The position numbers were made by a program, and so were the translations under genes. Source: Bacteroidota bacterium (GTDB lineage: Bacteria > Bacteroidota > Bacteroidia > AKYH767-A > 2013-40CM-41-45). From it: a DNA stretch of 64,000 nt. The stretch is from the NCBI GenBank assembly GCA_026391945.1, contig JAPLDA010000061.1, positions 1-64,000 of the forward strand, in the 5' to 3' direction. The notes under the pieces are model-generated. The model had not been told where the DNA came from. It was given only the letters and a program-made list of their open reading frames with translations, and ran no database searches. Within the stretch, counting starts at the first letter, position 1; each line of letters opens with the position of its first letter. Of the stretch, positions 17,722-26,884 are shown in pieces.

Positions 17722-19588
17722 AAAGAACGTCATCCTCTTCATTTTTTTCTCAGTGGGAATTATTTTCCTGCTTCGCCTTTTTTACATACAGATCATCGAC
17801 GACAGTTACCTGCGATCAGCACATGGAAATGTGTTTCGCAACGTGACGGAGTACCCGGCGCGCGGTTTTATTTACGACCGTCATGGTGCCCTCCTGGTAT
17901 ACAATGCTCCCGTGTACGACCTGATGATCATTCCCAAACAGGCGAAGGGCATTGATACGGCTGAGTTTTCCAAACTGCTTGGAATCACTGTGGAAGGGTA
18001 CAGCGAACGTTTCAGGAAAGCACGCGCTTATTCTCCTGTAAAATCATCCATCTTCGAAAAACAGATTTCCGCTGAAACGTATGCCACCCTCCAGGAGAAG
18101 TTGTACCGTTTTCCAGGTTTCTTCGTGCAGCCGCGCACGCTCAGGAAATATCCGGAACCGATCGCCGCTCACCTGTTCGGTTACATCGGTGAAGTGGACA
18201 GCGCCACGACTGCAAAAGACCGGTATTACAAGGAAGGTGATTACATTGGTAAAAGTGGAATTGAACAATCCTATGAATCTACGCTGAGAGGCAAACGCGG
18301 AACACGCACCATGGTGGTGGATGCGTTTAACCGTGAGAAGGGAAGTTACCAGAACGGGAAATACGACACACTGGCCATTCCCGGGAAAAGCATCACACTC
18401 TCTCTTGATGCAAACCTTCAACGCTACGGAGAGGAGCTGATGAAAAACAAAGTAGGCGGAATGGTTGCCATCGATCCGCAGACCGGTGAAATACTGGCGC
18501 TGGTGAGTGCACCGTCGTACGATCCGAATTTACTGGTGGGAAGGGAACGCACGGGGAATTACGCCATGCTGTTGCAGGCGCTCACCAAGCCGCTCTTCAA
18601 CAGGGCGCTGATGGCTTATTATCCTCCCGGTTCAACCTTCAAACTCATCAACGACCTGATCGGTGAACAGGAAGGAGTTTTGTTTCCCAACACTTCATAC
18701 TACTGCGACGGCGGCTATCACATGGGAAGCCAGACGGTGAAGTGCGATGCACGGCATGGTTCCCTGAACCTGGAAGCAGCGATCGCTCACTCCTGTAATA
18801 CCTATCACTGCTATGTTTTCAGGAGCATCATTGATCAGAAGAAATACGGAAGTTCAGAAGAAGCGTACCAGTCGTGGAGAAATCATGTATTGACTTTTGG
18901 AATCGGTAAAAGACTGAACAGCGATCTTCCGCAGGAGTTGAAAGGAAATGTTCCTTCCGTGGAATACTATGACAAGTATTTTGGGAAAGGAAGATGGAAG
19001 TCATCCACCGTTGTATCCTTGTCGATCGGCCAGGGCGAGTTGGGAATTACTCCTTTGCAGATGGCGAATACGATGTGCATCATTGCGAACCGCGGATATT
19101 TTTATGTTCCTCACATCATCAGGCAAATCGGCGATTCGGCGGGGACTCAAAAGCGGTACAGCGAAAAAAATTATACGGATATTGATCCGAAATATTTTGA
19201 CATCGTTCAGAATGGTATGGAAAGCGTGGTGGAATCCGGTACGGCTGCCGCCTCCAAAATAAAAGGAATCACCGTGTGTGGAAAAACAGGAACGGCGCAA
19301 AACCCGCATGGAAAAGATCACTCGTTGTTCGTGGGTTTTGCTCCAAGGGAAAATCCGAAAATAGCCATCGGCATCATGATCGAAAACGGCGGATGGGGCG
19401 CTGAATGGGCTGCCCCGATTGCCACGCTGATGATGGAAAAATACCTGACCGATACCATCCTGCGACCAGAGATCGAAAAGAAAATGCTGGAAGGTGTCAT
19501 TCTTCCTAAAGTGTACCAGGAGAAAAAGGAATTGAAGAAAGATTCGGTGGTGGTGAAAGCAGTGGCGATGAAATTGAAAGGTGAGTAG
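17708..19588 (+). CDS. mrdA: Penicillin-binding protein 2 (elongasome transpeptidase)
   Basis: Cross-links peptidoglycan during cell elongation together with RodA. The 626-residue protein has an N-terminal transmembrane anchor (about 8-28), a PBP dimer/pedestal domain with PARGFIYDRHG (50-60), and the transpeptidase domain with all three active-site motifs: STFK (309-312, nucleophile Ser309), SCN (362-364) and KTGT (526-529). The start is GTG at 17708, inside mreD; coding continues from the first residues in the expected manner, so coupling with mreD is likely. The stop codon is followed at once by a heptad repeat array. Confidence 0.96.
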   Translation: MSSGRKNVILFIFFSVGIIFLLRLFYIQIIDDSYLRSAHGNVFRNVTEYPARGFIYDRHGALLVYNAPVYDLMIIPKQAKGIDTAEFSKLLGITVEGYSERFRKARAYSPVKSSIFEKQISAETYATLQEKLYRFPGFFVQPRTLRKYPEPIAAHLFGYIGEVDSATTAKDRYYKEGDYIGKSGIEQSYESTLRGKRGTRTMVVDAFNREKGSYQNGKYDTLAIPGKSITLSLDANLQRYGEELMKNKVGGMVAIDPQTGEILALVSAPSYDPNLLVGRERTGNYAMLLQALTKPLFNRALMAYYPPGSTFKLINDLIGEQEGVLFPNTSYYCDGGYHMGSQTVKCDARHGSLNLEAAIAHSCNTYHCYVFRSIIDQKKYGSSEEAYQSWRNHVLTFGIGKRLNSDLPQELKGNVPSVEYYDKYFGKGRWKSSTVVSLSIGQGELGITPLQMANTMCIIANRGYFYVPHIIRQIGDSAGTQKRYSEKNYTDIDPKYFDIVQNGMESVVESGTAAASKIKGITVCGKTGTAQNPHGKDHSLFVGFAPRENPKIAIGIMIENGGWGAEWAAPIATLMMEKYLTDTILRPEIEKKMLEGVILPKVYQEKKELKKDSVVVKAVAMKLKGE

Positions 19589-19664
19589 TAGGTATTGAGT
19601 ATTGAATAGTGAAGAATTGAATAATTGTATCATTCGTAAATTTGTAAAAGATTCGTAATTCGTA
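19589..19664 (+). repeat. Heptad repeat array between mrdA and rodA
   Basis: Six continuous 7-bp units (19589-19630, for example TGAGTAT and TTGAATA) begin at the base after the mrdA stop codon. Two perfect tandem copies of ATTCGTA follow at 19651-19664, with another at 19632-19638. ATTCGTA is the reverse complement of the unit TACGAAT found in tandem before pdhC. The array occupies almost the whole spacer inside an otherwise tight operon. Confidence 0.8.
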
Positions 19665-19671
19665 GTAGTAA

Positions 19672-20934
19672 TTGAGAGAACAAAAAAGCATATTGCAAAA
19701 CATCGACTGGCTCATCGTTTCCATTTTCCTGGTGATGGTGGCGATCGGCTGGTTTAATATCTATGCCGCTGTTTTCAACGAAGAACATAAAAACATTTTC
19801 GACATCACGCAGAACTACGGGAAGCAAACCTTCTGGATCAGCGGTGCCATCCTGATCGCACTGATCATCCTGGTGATCGATGGGAAATTTTATGCTGCAT
19901 TTTCCTATCCCATTTACATTTTTTTTCTTTTTACTCTCGTCGCTGTAATTTTATTCGGCACTGTCATCAAAGGATCTCATTCATGGTTTAAGATCGGTAC
20001 GTTTGCCATTCAGCCGGCAGAATTTGCCAAGTTCGCCACCAACATGGCGCTGGCGAAATACCTGAGCACGCTCGATATCCGGATGCAGAACATCAAAACC
20101 AAAATCATCGCGGGAATCATCACGCTCATCCCCGTGGGATTTATTCTTTTACAAAATGAAACCGGGACGGCACTGGTGTACACCAGTTTCGTTTTTGTTT
20201 TATACAGGGAGGGGCTTTCAGGAAATGTGCTGCTGCTGGGACTTGCTGCAGCCGTTCTTTTTGTGCTGACGTTGCTGGTTGCAAAATCCATTCTCGTAAT
20301 CATCATTGCCTGCATGGCGCTGATTTTCTTTTTTCTCGTCAGGAAGAAAAGAAGAAATGTCATCATCATCCTCTCCGGTATGGCTGTGGCTTTAGCCATC
20401 GTTTTCAGCGTCGACTATGTGTATCATCATGTGCTGCAGGAACACCAAAGGGTCAGGATAGATGTCCTGCTCGGTCATCAGACGGATCTGAAAGGAGCCG
20501 GCTATAATGTGAATCAAAGCAAGATCGCCATTGGGTCAGGTGGACTGATCGGAAAAGGGTATCTCCAGGGAACACAAACCAAGTATGAATTTGTGCCGGA
20601 GCAAAGCACCGATTTTATTTTTTGTACGGTAGGCGAAGAATGGGGATTCCTTGGCAGTTTCGTGGTGATCGGGCTGTTCATGGTCTTGCTCGCAAGGATC
20701 ATCTACGTGGCGGAACGGCAGCGCTCGCAGTACTCCAGAATTTACGGGTATGGTGTTGCATCCATTTTATTTTTCCATGTGATGGTGAACATCGGGATGA
20801 CCATCGGGCTCGCGCCCGTGATCGGAATCCCGTTGCCGTTTTTCAGCTACGGCGGTTCGTCGTTGTGGTCGTTCACCATCCTGCTTTTTATTTTTGTGAA
20901 GCTGGATGCGTACCGGTTGCAAATTCTGAGGTAA
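19672..20934 (+). CDS. rodA: Rod shape-determining protein RodA (SEDS glycosyltransferase)
   Basis: Polymerises lipid II into glycan strands for the lateral wall, with PBP2 as transpeptidase partner. The 420-residue protein has about ten transmembrane helices. SEDS hallmarks include GSHSWFKIG and FAIQPAEFAK near 103-121 and the C-terminal GMTIGLAPVIGIPLPFFSYGGSS block split over the last helices. The start is TTG at 19672 (first residues REQKSILQNIDW), which aligns with relatives; the next in-frame ATG would remove the first helix. It completes the elongasome operon and is followed by a hairpin. Confidence 0.95.
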   Translation: MREQKSILQNIDWLIVSIFLVMVAIGWFNIYAAVFNEEHKNIFDITQNYGKQTFWISGAILIALIILVIDGKFYAAFSYPIYIFFLFTLVAVILFGTVIKGSHSWFKIGTFAIQPAEFAKFATNMALAKYLSTLDIRMQNIKTKIIAGIITLIPVGFILLQNETGTALVYTSFVFVLYREGLSGNVLLLGLAAAVLFVLTLLVAKSILVIIIACMALIFFFLVRKKRRNVIIILSGMAVALAIVFSVDYVYHHVLQEHQRVRIDVLLGHQTDLKGAGYNVNQSKIAIGSGGLIGKGYLQGTQTKYEFVPEQSTDFIFCTVGEEWGFLGSFVVIGLFMVLLARIIYVAERQRSQYSRIYGYGVASILFFHVMVNIGMTIGLAPVIGIPLPFFSYGGSSLWSFTILLFIFVKLDAYRLQILR

Positions 20935-20940
20935 TAAAAA

Positions 20941-20966
20941 AAGCCCCCTGTTTTTCCAGGAGGCTT
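20941..20966 (-). terminator. Terminator of the prolyl isomerase transcript (convergent with rodA)
   Basis: AAGCCCCCTG (20941-20950) pairs with CAGGAGGCTT (20957-20966), one mismatch in 10 bp, with a 6-base loop. On the minus strand the hairpin is followed by a run of eight U residues, so it ends minus-strand transcripts. Reading from rodA there is no U tract, so it is less convincing for that gene. Confidence 0.8.
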
Positions 20967-20986
20967 CGCTTCTCAATCAAAATGTT

Positions 20987-23086
20987 TTAATAGAATTTTC
21001 CGCGGTTGTCTTCGATGTTTGCTTTTTCTTTCAGCGCATTGAACACCTCGTATTCGCTGCGGCTCTTCCGCTGGTCAACCAGTTGTTTCCTGTTGGCTTC
21101 ATAATCTTTTGCCGCAGGTGGCTCTGTAAAACTCTTCACCATTATCATGTACACACCGTTGTCGCCTTTGATGGGTTTGGAAAGTTCACCCTGCTTCAGT
21201 GCAAATGCAGTTCCCACCACTTTCGGCTCGCTGCCTGCAGCAGGTAAAAAGGTATTCACGAAACTTACGTTATCAGCATCCACAGCAGCGACGTTTAATT
21301 TTTGCGCAACAGCATCGATGGTAGTTGCTCCAGCAGCCTGCTTGCTGAATTTCTCCGCAAGGATTTCCGCTTTCTTTTCTTTCTTCACCATGGCCGTTAC
21401 CTGCGGCTTCACCTCTTCGAGCGGAAGAAATCCTTTTTCTTTGATATCCACCAGGTGAGCAATCACATATTTATCTCCGAAGGTAAATGCTTTGGATGTT
21501 TCGCCTTTCGATGCCTTGTAAGCCCAGCGGATCATTTCCCTCGGCTGTTCAAGTCCCGCAATTCCCTTATCATTTTCCTTAACGTTGTCGGCAATGCGTT
21601 TATTCAGTCCCTGCTTTACACAGGCGCTGTCGAATAATTCACCGGTGTTGTTGGCGGCTGCAAACTGGTTGGCTTTGTTGTACAACGCATCGTACGTCTT
21701 TTGTGAAGGTTCGATTTTGCGTTCCACCGTGGCAACCTGTATTTGTTTTGATTGAACACCTTTGTCTAAAATTTCGATCAGGTGGATTCCAAATTCCGAA
21801 CGCACAATCGGCATGTCGCCTTTCTTACCATCGAAACATGCATCGTTAAAAGGCTTTACCATCGCTCCGAATTTGAACCACCCGAGATCACCGCCTTTAA
21901 TGGCTGAACCCTGATCCACGGAAAACCTGCCGGCAAGGTCGGCGAACTTAGCTCCTTTTTTAATGGCGGATTTAAGACTATCGGCACGCGACATCGCCTT
22001 CGCCGTGTCGTTGTTCTCAATCTTAATGAGGATGTGACGCGCTTTCACGGAATCAGGAACCATCTTCGTGTTCACCAGTTTGGAGAACTTATACAGGTTT
22101 CCTTCTTCATACGGACCCACAATGGTTCCTTCCGGAACTTTGAATAACGTGGTGTCAAGAATCGGCCGCAATGTTCCTTTTGCATGATACGTACTGTCGA
22201 ACGGTGAATCGCTGTTCTGGTTTACAAAAAGCGCATCGTTGGTACTCTGCGCAAACTCTTCTCTCTTTTTTGACACCCAGCTCTGAACATCAGCCCTGTC
22301 GGCTGCTGATGGCATGATGTCGAAGGTGATGTATTCCACCTTGCGTACAGTTTCTGCCTGTTTGTAATCATTCTGGTGAGCATTGTAGTACGTTTTCAAT
22401 TCGCTCTCATCAGGTTTGATGCTGCTGTCAGGAACGGTGATGAAGTTAAGCTCTACGTATTTGAGGTTGGCGATGCGGCTGCTTTCGAGAAAATTATTTT
22501 TCGCTTCCAGCGCCGTTACATACAACCCGCCTTTGATGATGTCCTTGTATTTTTGCCCGATGCGTTCTTCACGGATTGCTTTTTCAAAATTGGTCCATTG
22601 CATCTGCGTTTTTTCATCCGTGTTCGGAAGATTTTTCAGGAACTTGAGTACCGTCTGCGGATCAAAAATACCGGTCTTGGGATCCGTGAAAGCCTGTTTG
22701 ATTTGCGGATGAGGATTTTTTCCGTTCACCATGTCATACAGTTCATCCGGGCCGCACGATACACCGATTTTTTCATATTCTTTACCGAGTGTGTTGTCGT
22801 TCACCGCCATGCTCCAGGCCTGTTCACGAAGCATTTCTGTGGTGTTCTGATCGATGCTCTCAGTCTTGCTGTTATCTTTGTAGTTGCTGATGAGTTGCTC
22901 CACTTTTTTCTCGAACTCCTGGTACCTGATTTTCTCACCGCTCACCACACCCACCACATCACTGGTTCTTCCCATAATTCCTTTGTTGGAAGTGACCAGG
23001 TCACCCAGGATGAATAACAACATACTGATTCCCACAAAGGCAATCAACAAACCGACACGTTTTCTGATTCGACCAATTACAGCCAT
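20987..23086 (-). CDS. Periplasmic peptidyl-prolyl isomerase, PpiD/SurA-like
   Basis: The 699-residue protein is anchored by one N-terminal helix (about 11-31). It has a SurA_N-type chaperone region (about 40-240, with VSGEKIRYQEFEKKV), a parvulin-type PPIC rotamase domain at about 347-441 (KARHILIKIE ... GGDLGWFKFGAMVKPF ... EFGIHLIEILD), and a further chaperone-like C-terminal region (about 450-699). Such proteins fold outer-membrane and secreted proteins at the inner-membrane exit. It is the last gene of the coaX-to-ppiD minus-strand run, fitting a role in envelope assembly. Confidence 0.92.
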   Translation of the reverse strand: MAVIGRIRKRVGLLIAFVGISMLLFILGDLVTSNKGIMGRTSDVVGVVSGEKIRYQEFEKKVEQLISNYKDNSKTESIDQNTTEMLREQAWSMAVNDNTLGKEYEKIGVSCGPDELYDMVNGKNPHPQIKQAFTDPKTGIFDPQTVLKFLKNLPNTDEKTQMQWTNFEKAIREERIGQKYKDIIKGGLYVTALEAKNNFLESSRIANLKYVELNFITVPDSSIKPDESELKTYYNAHQNDYKQAETVRKVEYITFDIMPSAADRADVQSWVSKKREEFAQSTNDALFVNQNSDSPFDSTYHAKGTLRPILDTTLFKVPEGTIVGPYEEGNLYKFSKLVNTKMVPDSVKARHILIKIENNDTAKAMSRADSLKSAIKKGAKFADLAGRFSVDQGSAIKGGDLGWFKFGAMVKPFNDACFDGKKGDMPIVRSEFGIHLIEILDKGVQSKQIQVATVERKIEPSQKTYDALYNKANQFAAANNTGELFDSACVKQGLNKRIADNVKENDKGIAGLEQPREMIRWAYKASKGETSKAFTFGDKYVIAHLVDIKEKGFLPLEEVKPQVTAMVKKEKKAEILAEKFSKQAAGATTIDAVAQKLNVAAVDADNVSFVNTFLPAAGSEPKVVGTAFALKQGELSKPIKGDNGVYMIMVKSFTEPPAAKDYEANRKQLVDQRKSRSEYEVFNALKEKANIEDNRGKFY

Positions 23087-23093
23087 ACTTTTG

Positions 23094-23142
23094 AAATTAT
23101 AAATTATAAACTACTTAACCAATTACCAACCGGTAACCAATT
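23094..23142 (-). repeat. Heptad repeat array upstream of the prolyl isomerase gene
   Basis: Seven consecutive 7-bp units fill the region immediately before the prolyl isomerase ATG. On the plus strand they include AAATTAT twice in a row, AAACTAC, TTAACCA and ATTACCA. This array is less purine-biased than the others but keeps the exact period. Confidence 0.7.
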
Positions 23143-23260
23143 TTTGAAGGGTGCGAATATAAGAAAATGATTACACAGATGAAAAAATGATTCGCCGTAT
23201 TTTACGCCCATGAGCCTTACGTCCGTTTCCCCCATTCCCCGTTTCCCTCTCCCTCAATCC

Positions 23261-24550
23261 CTACCTGCCATCCTCCTCTTCGCGTTCCACTTTCAGCCTT
23301 ACCTGTACAATGCGGTTGTCTTTTACCCGCAGCACGGTGATGTTAAACGGAGGAATGACAATCTCTTCATCGGTGGACGGAATGTTTTCGTGGTGATGAA
23401 AAATAAAACCGGCAAGTGTTTCATACGTTTCATGTTCCGGAATGTCGAGGTTGTATTTTTTATTCAGGTGATCAATTTCAAGGCGGCCTGAAAAAATGAA
23501 TTCATTTTCATTCAGTTTTTTTTCCACCTGGTCGGGGATGTCATGCTCATCCTGTATTTCGCCGAAGATCTCTTCCATCACATCTTCGAGTGTCACCATC
23601 CCGGAAGTTCCGCCGAATTCATCCACGACCAAAGCAATGCTTTTATGCTGGTTGGTGAAAAGTGCCAGCAGTTCATTGGCGGGCATCACTTCGGGAACAA
23701 TGGATATCGGCAACAGCACGGAAGTGATTTCCTTTGGCTGCTTGAACATTTCAGAAGAATGTACAAAGCCGATGATGTTGTCGATGGAGTCACGGTACAC
23801 CAGGATTTTGGAAACTTTTGTTTCGATGAACCGGTCGATCAGCTTATCCACCGGTTCTTCCACATCAATGGCAACAATTTCATTTCGGGGAACCATGCAT
23901 TCGCGCACTTTGACGTCGGTGAAATCGAGTGCATTCTGAAAAATCCGGATCTCTGAATTCATCTCTTCCACCTGACTGTTTTTGGAAGTGAGTTCACGGA
24001 TGTAAAAATCGAGATCCACACGTCCGAACAACGGCTTCTCTTCCATGAATTCGATCCTGAAAATTTTATTCATCACAAATTTCGAAATGCCGAGAACCAC
24101 GAACACCACCGGCGACAGCAGGTAATACACGATGAGAATCGGGATGGCAAGCGCATCGAGGATTCCGTTCGGGTTCAGCCGGAAAATGGCTTTGGGAATA
24201 AACTCGGCAGCCACGAGGATGATGAGTGTGGAGATGAAAGTCTGGATGATGAGCATCCACGCTTCCGAGGTGAGCTGGTGCGGCAAAACGGATTTCAGAA
24301 GATCGTGGGTAAGTATGCTTTCCGAAAAAACAATTCCATAAATCACCATGGCCACGTTGTTGGCAATGAGCATCGTGGCGATAAACCGGGAAGGGGACTT
24401 GACGAAATTCCAGATGATCCGTGCAGGGATTCTTCCCTGCTTCCGGTCGAGTTCGATCCGGAGTTTGTTGGAAGAAATAAAGGCGATTTCAGAACCTGCG
24501 GCAAAGGCAGAAAATATCAGCGTAATAAAAATCAGCGACCACTCATTCAT
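23261..24550 (-). CDS. CNNM/CBS/CorC-domain membrane protein (hemolysin family)
   Basis: The 429-residue protein has an N-terminal CNNM (DUF21) membrane domain with about four helices (1-165), a pair of CBS domains (about 205-330, starting VRECMVPRNEIVAIDVEE), and a C-terminal CorC_HlyC domain (about 350-425). CNNM proteins are Mg2+ or divalent-cation exporters and the CBS pair binds ATP-Mg. The historical hemolysin label is not functional evidence. It sits between the small membrane gene and the prolyl isomerase in the same transcription unit. Confidence 0.9.
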   Translation of the reverse strand: MNEWSLIFITLIFSAFAAGSEIAFISSNKLRIELDRKQGRIPARIIWNFVKSPSRFIATMLIANNVAMVIYGIVFSESILTHDLLKSVLPHQLTSEAWMLIIQTFISTLIILVAAEFIPKAIFRLNPNGILDALAIPILIVYYLLSPVVFVVLGISKFVMNKIFRIEFMEEKPLFGRVDLDFYIRELTSKNSQVEEMNSEIRIFQNALDFTDVKVRECMVPRNEIVAIDVEEPVDKLIDRFIETKVSKILVYRDSIDNIIGFVHSSEMFKQPKEITSVLLPISIVPEVMPANELLALFTNQHKSIALVVDEFGGTSGMVTLEDVMEEIFGEIQDEHDIPDQVEKKLNENEFIFSGRLEIDHLNKKYNLDIPEHETYETLAGFIFHHHENIPSTDEEIVIPPFNITVLRVKDNRIVQVRLKVEREEEDGR

Positions 24551-24562
24551 TCCTGTATAGAG

Positions 24563-24781
24563 TTAATGATAACGTGTCGCTTCATCCTGTTGTTGCTGGT
24601 GCATCTGTTCATCAAAACGAATGCGTTGTTTCCGCCTCACCATGAACATTCCAAAGGCAATGGCCGCCATGATGAACATCCAGATGGCCGACTGGATGCC
24701 TTCATCGTAAACCTGCCAGCCTGCCACAAGGCCCAGGATGAGTGTGATCACGAGCCAGGCGATCTCAAGAATTCTAATCAT
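24563..24781 (-). CDS. Small two-helix membrane protein, unknown function
   Basis: A 72-residue protein with two predicted transmembrane helices (about 5-23 and 29-47) and a basic, glutamine- and histidine-rich tail (RRKQRIRFDEQMHQQQQDEATRYH in fragments from about 49). Its ATG overlaps the end of lptC by 8 bases and the CNNM gene follows after 12 bases, so it is translated as part of that operon. I do not recognise a named family. The context suggests an envelope accessory protein. Confidence 0.7.
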   Translation of the reverse strand: MIRILEIAWLVITLILGLVAGWQVYDEGIQSAIWMFIMAAIAFGMFMVRRKQRIRFDEQMHQQQQDEATRYH

Positions 24782-25328
24782 TTTTTTCTTTGTTGACGGA
24801 AATGGTTCCTTTTATATTGAATATTTTGTACTTCGTAAAATCCTCGTTGGCTTCAAAGCCGGTACCGTAAATGATTTCATCCTTGCGCGTGATCTTGACA
24901 AATTCATCACTCAAAAGTTTTTCTTTTTTTTCGTCCCATATCAAATGCTCGGTGTTCAGTTGCTCGCCTTTTTCATTGACGACAACCACATTTTTCCTCG
25001 CTTCCATCCGTTGTTCCTTTTCGTAACGGATGCCGTAATCGGCTGTGAGCCTACTTTTCACGTTCAGCGATTCATCGTAAAAGTTGGCTTTCAATCCTTT
25101 CGGCATTTCCAGATAAGGATTTTCAACAACATAATGATTCATTACCGGCGCCGTCATTTCCACTTTCACTTTTGCAGAATCACTGTAAATGATTTTGATG
25201 TTCTTCGATGACTGAACAGGCGACTGATCGCGCGTTCCAAGCAATTTTACTTTTTCAATATCATTCTCGCAGGCCATGAGCGAAATCACCGGTAAAAATA
25301 ATAAAATAGCCCGCAGGAATGATTTCAT
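24774..25328 (-). CDS. lptC: LPS export periplasmic protein LptC
   Basis: The 184-residue protein carries a lipoprotein signal ending LISLMAC-like at Cys20 (PVISLMAC), then a beta-jellyroll region with repeated short strands typical of LptC (for example MTAPVMNHYVVENPYLEMPKG in fragments and TADYGIRYEKEQRMEARKNVVV). It connects the LptB2FG extractor to the LptA bridge for lipopolysaccharide transport to the outer membrane. Being a predicted lipoprotein rather than a bitopic protein is usual in Bacteroidota. The gene is followed with overlap by the small membrane protein. Confidence 0.88.
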   Translation of the reverse strand: MKSFLRAILLFLPVISLMACENDIEKVKLLGTRDQSPVQSSKNIKIIYSDSAKVKVEMTAPVMNHYVVENPYLEMPKGLKANFYDESLNVKSRLTADYGIRYEKEQRMEARKNVVVVNEKGEQLNTEHLIWDEKKEKLLSDEFVKITRKDEIIYGTGFEANEDFTKYKIFNIKGTISVNKEKND

Positions 25329-25391
25329 ATACGTAACACAAACCTACATCTTTTTTACGAGGTTTGGAAATGGGGAAGGAAGTTGGAAAAA

Positions 25392-25433
25392 AAAAGCAAG
25401 AGGCAAGAATCAAGACAATAGAGTCGAGAGGAA
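25392..25433 (+). repeat. Heptad repeat array, 6 units
   Basis: Six continuous 7-bp units on the plus strand (for example AGAGGCA, AGAATCA, AGAGTCG) lie between lptC and the outer-membrane protein gene, both on the minus strand. AGAATCA is shared exactly with the arrays at 2982 and 13405. Confidence 0.8.
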
Positions 25434-25450
25434 TGATCCTGCTAACTTAA

Positions 25451-26884
25451 TCAACCAAGTTTGATAAAGTTTTCTTCAATGAGGTTGTTTGAAACCGTGC
25501 CTCTTCTTCCTGCTTCCGCCGACAAATGCAACATGGCCGCCGAACGTTTCACCGGCAGTCCAAGCCCGATGGAAACAGCGTACTCATTCAACCGGTTGTC
25601 TCTTAACTGCAGGTAGGTTTGTTCATAATGAAAACCGATGCGGTACTGAACATTTTTCCAGTACGATTTGAAAGTTCGGTCGTTCGGTGTGAGCTGCGCT
25701 CCGGCTGAAACCCTCCAACTGTTTGCCAACGCATCATTCACCCCGAAACTTGAATAATCTTTCCAGTTCTGCAGGGAGAAATCGGAACCAATCAACCATC
25801 GGCTGCCTTGCTTCAGCATCACTCCGAAACCTGCACTGAACGGAAGCTTGATCTTGCCATTTACATTCGAAATATTTTCCACCGTATCGCGGACGATGAT
25901 TTCATCAAAAGCATTGAAGATAAAACTCTCGGCCAGGCTTGAATTCGTAGCCGATAAAGAGGTCGCCGGAGAACCGGTGAATCCAAGCGTCAGCGACCAG
26001 TCGCTTTTTTCTTTCCGGTGAACTACGAATTTTTTCAGTGAATCCGTTTGTTCATATTCCATGTCGAGTTTGTTGATAACGGCTTCCCAGTTGCCCTTCT
26101 GATCGGCAGAAGACTGATTCAGTGTATCAATCACCAATACCAGTGAATCGTGGATGCTCTTCAATTTTTTATTGAGAGAAAGAATCGAATCGCTTGGCGC
26201 CCAGCGGAGGCTGTCGATGGTGTATTGGATTCCGAAATTAAAATACAACGAACCCACCGACGTAGCCTGTGTAACCCGCGTGCTGAAATAATATGAATTG
26301 TACGGGTATTCGATCCTGCGTTGCTGGTTGATGACTCCAAACAGGTATGAGGCATTTGCGCCGATGCTGAAATTCTTAAACGGGCTGTAAGCATTGCCGA
26401 TGAAAAACTGGTTCAGTCCTCCCGATCCGTCGTATGTATGAAGTTCTGATGTTCCGTCGCTGGTGTATTGCTGGTCATGAATCGTATAGCCAACGTTGCT
26501 GTATGGCAGCAGCCCGAAACAGGTTCCCCATTTTTTAAATTTCACAGGGAATCCGAAGGCAAAATAAGAGAGGGATGAACTGTTGGAATTCTGTGTCTTG
26601 CTGTCGGTCTTCAACTGAGCCTGGTTCATGCTCACGGCGATTTCGAAAGTGGTTAAAGCGAGGGAAGAATACGAGGCCGGGTTCGACAGGTTGAGGTTGT
26701 AATTGGGATTGTAACCGAATGACGTTCCACCCATGCCGATGTTTTTGGTGAACCCGCCGAACTGCAGGTCACCAATTCCGTAACGCGAGTACGGCGAACT
26801 GGAAGAAGTCTGGGCAGTAGCGGCGAACGACAAAAAAATCTGTACGGACAAGAAGAGAAAAAAATTATTTTTTTTGATCAGCAT
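25451..26884 (-). CDS. Predicted outer-membrane beta-barrel protein
   Basis: The 477-residue protein has a cleavable signal peptide (about 1-24, FLSFAATAQT end) and then SSPYSRYGIGDLQFGG, a start shared by a conserved Bacteroidota family encoded between coaX and lptC. The chain alternates polar and hydrophobic residues with many aromatic-ended strands, as in FadL/OmpP1-like barrels, and a central stretch (about 220-280) predicted helical or coiled (LNKKLKSIHDSLVLVIDTLN in part). The ligand is unknown. Its start overlaps the coaX end by 20 bases, so the two are coupled. Confidence 0.78.
   Translation of the reverse strand: MLIKKNNFFLFLSVQIFLSFAATAQTSSSSPYSRYGIGDLQFGGFTKNIGMGGTSFGYNPNYNLNLSNPASYSSLALTTFEIAVSMNQAQLKTDSKTQNSNSSSLSYFAFGFPVKFKKWGTCFGLLPYSNVGYTIHDQQYTSDGTSELHTYDGSGGLNQFFIGNAYSPFKNFSIGANASYLFGVINQQRRIEYPYNSYYFSTRVTQATSVGSLYFNFGIQYTIDSLRWAPSDSILSLNKKLKSIHDSLVLVIDTLNQSSADQKGNWEAVINKLDMEYEQTDSLKKFVVHRKEKSDWSLTLGFTGSPATSLSATNSSLAESFIFNAFDEIIVRDTVENISNVNGKIKLPFSAGFGVMLKQGSRWLIGSDFSLQNWKDYSSFGVNDALANSWRVSAGAQLTPNDRTFKSYWKNVQYRIGFHYEQTYLQLRDNRLNEYAVSIGLGLPVKRSAAMLHLSAEAGRRGTVSNNLIEENFIKLG

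Noticed and set aside
22376-23017. 213-codon plus-strand frame
   Set aside because: It is antisense to the prolyl isomerase gene and has no similarity pattern of its own.
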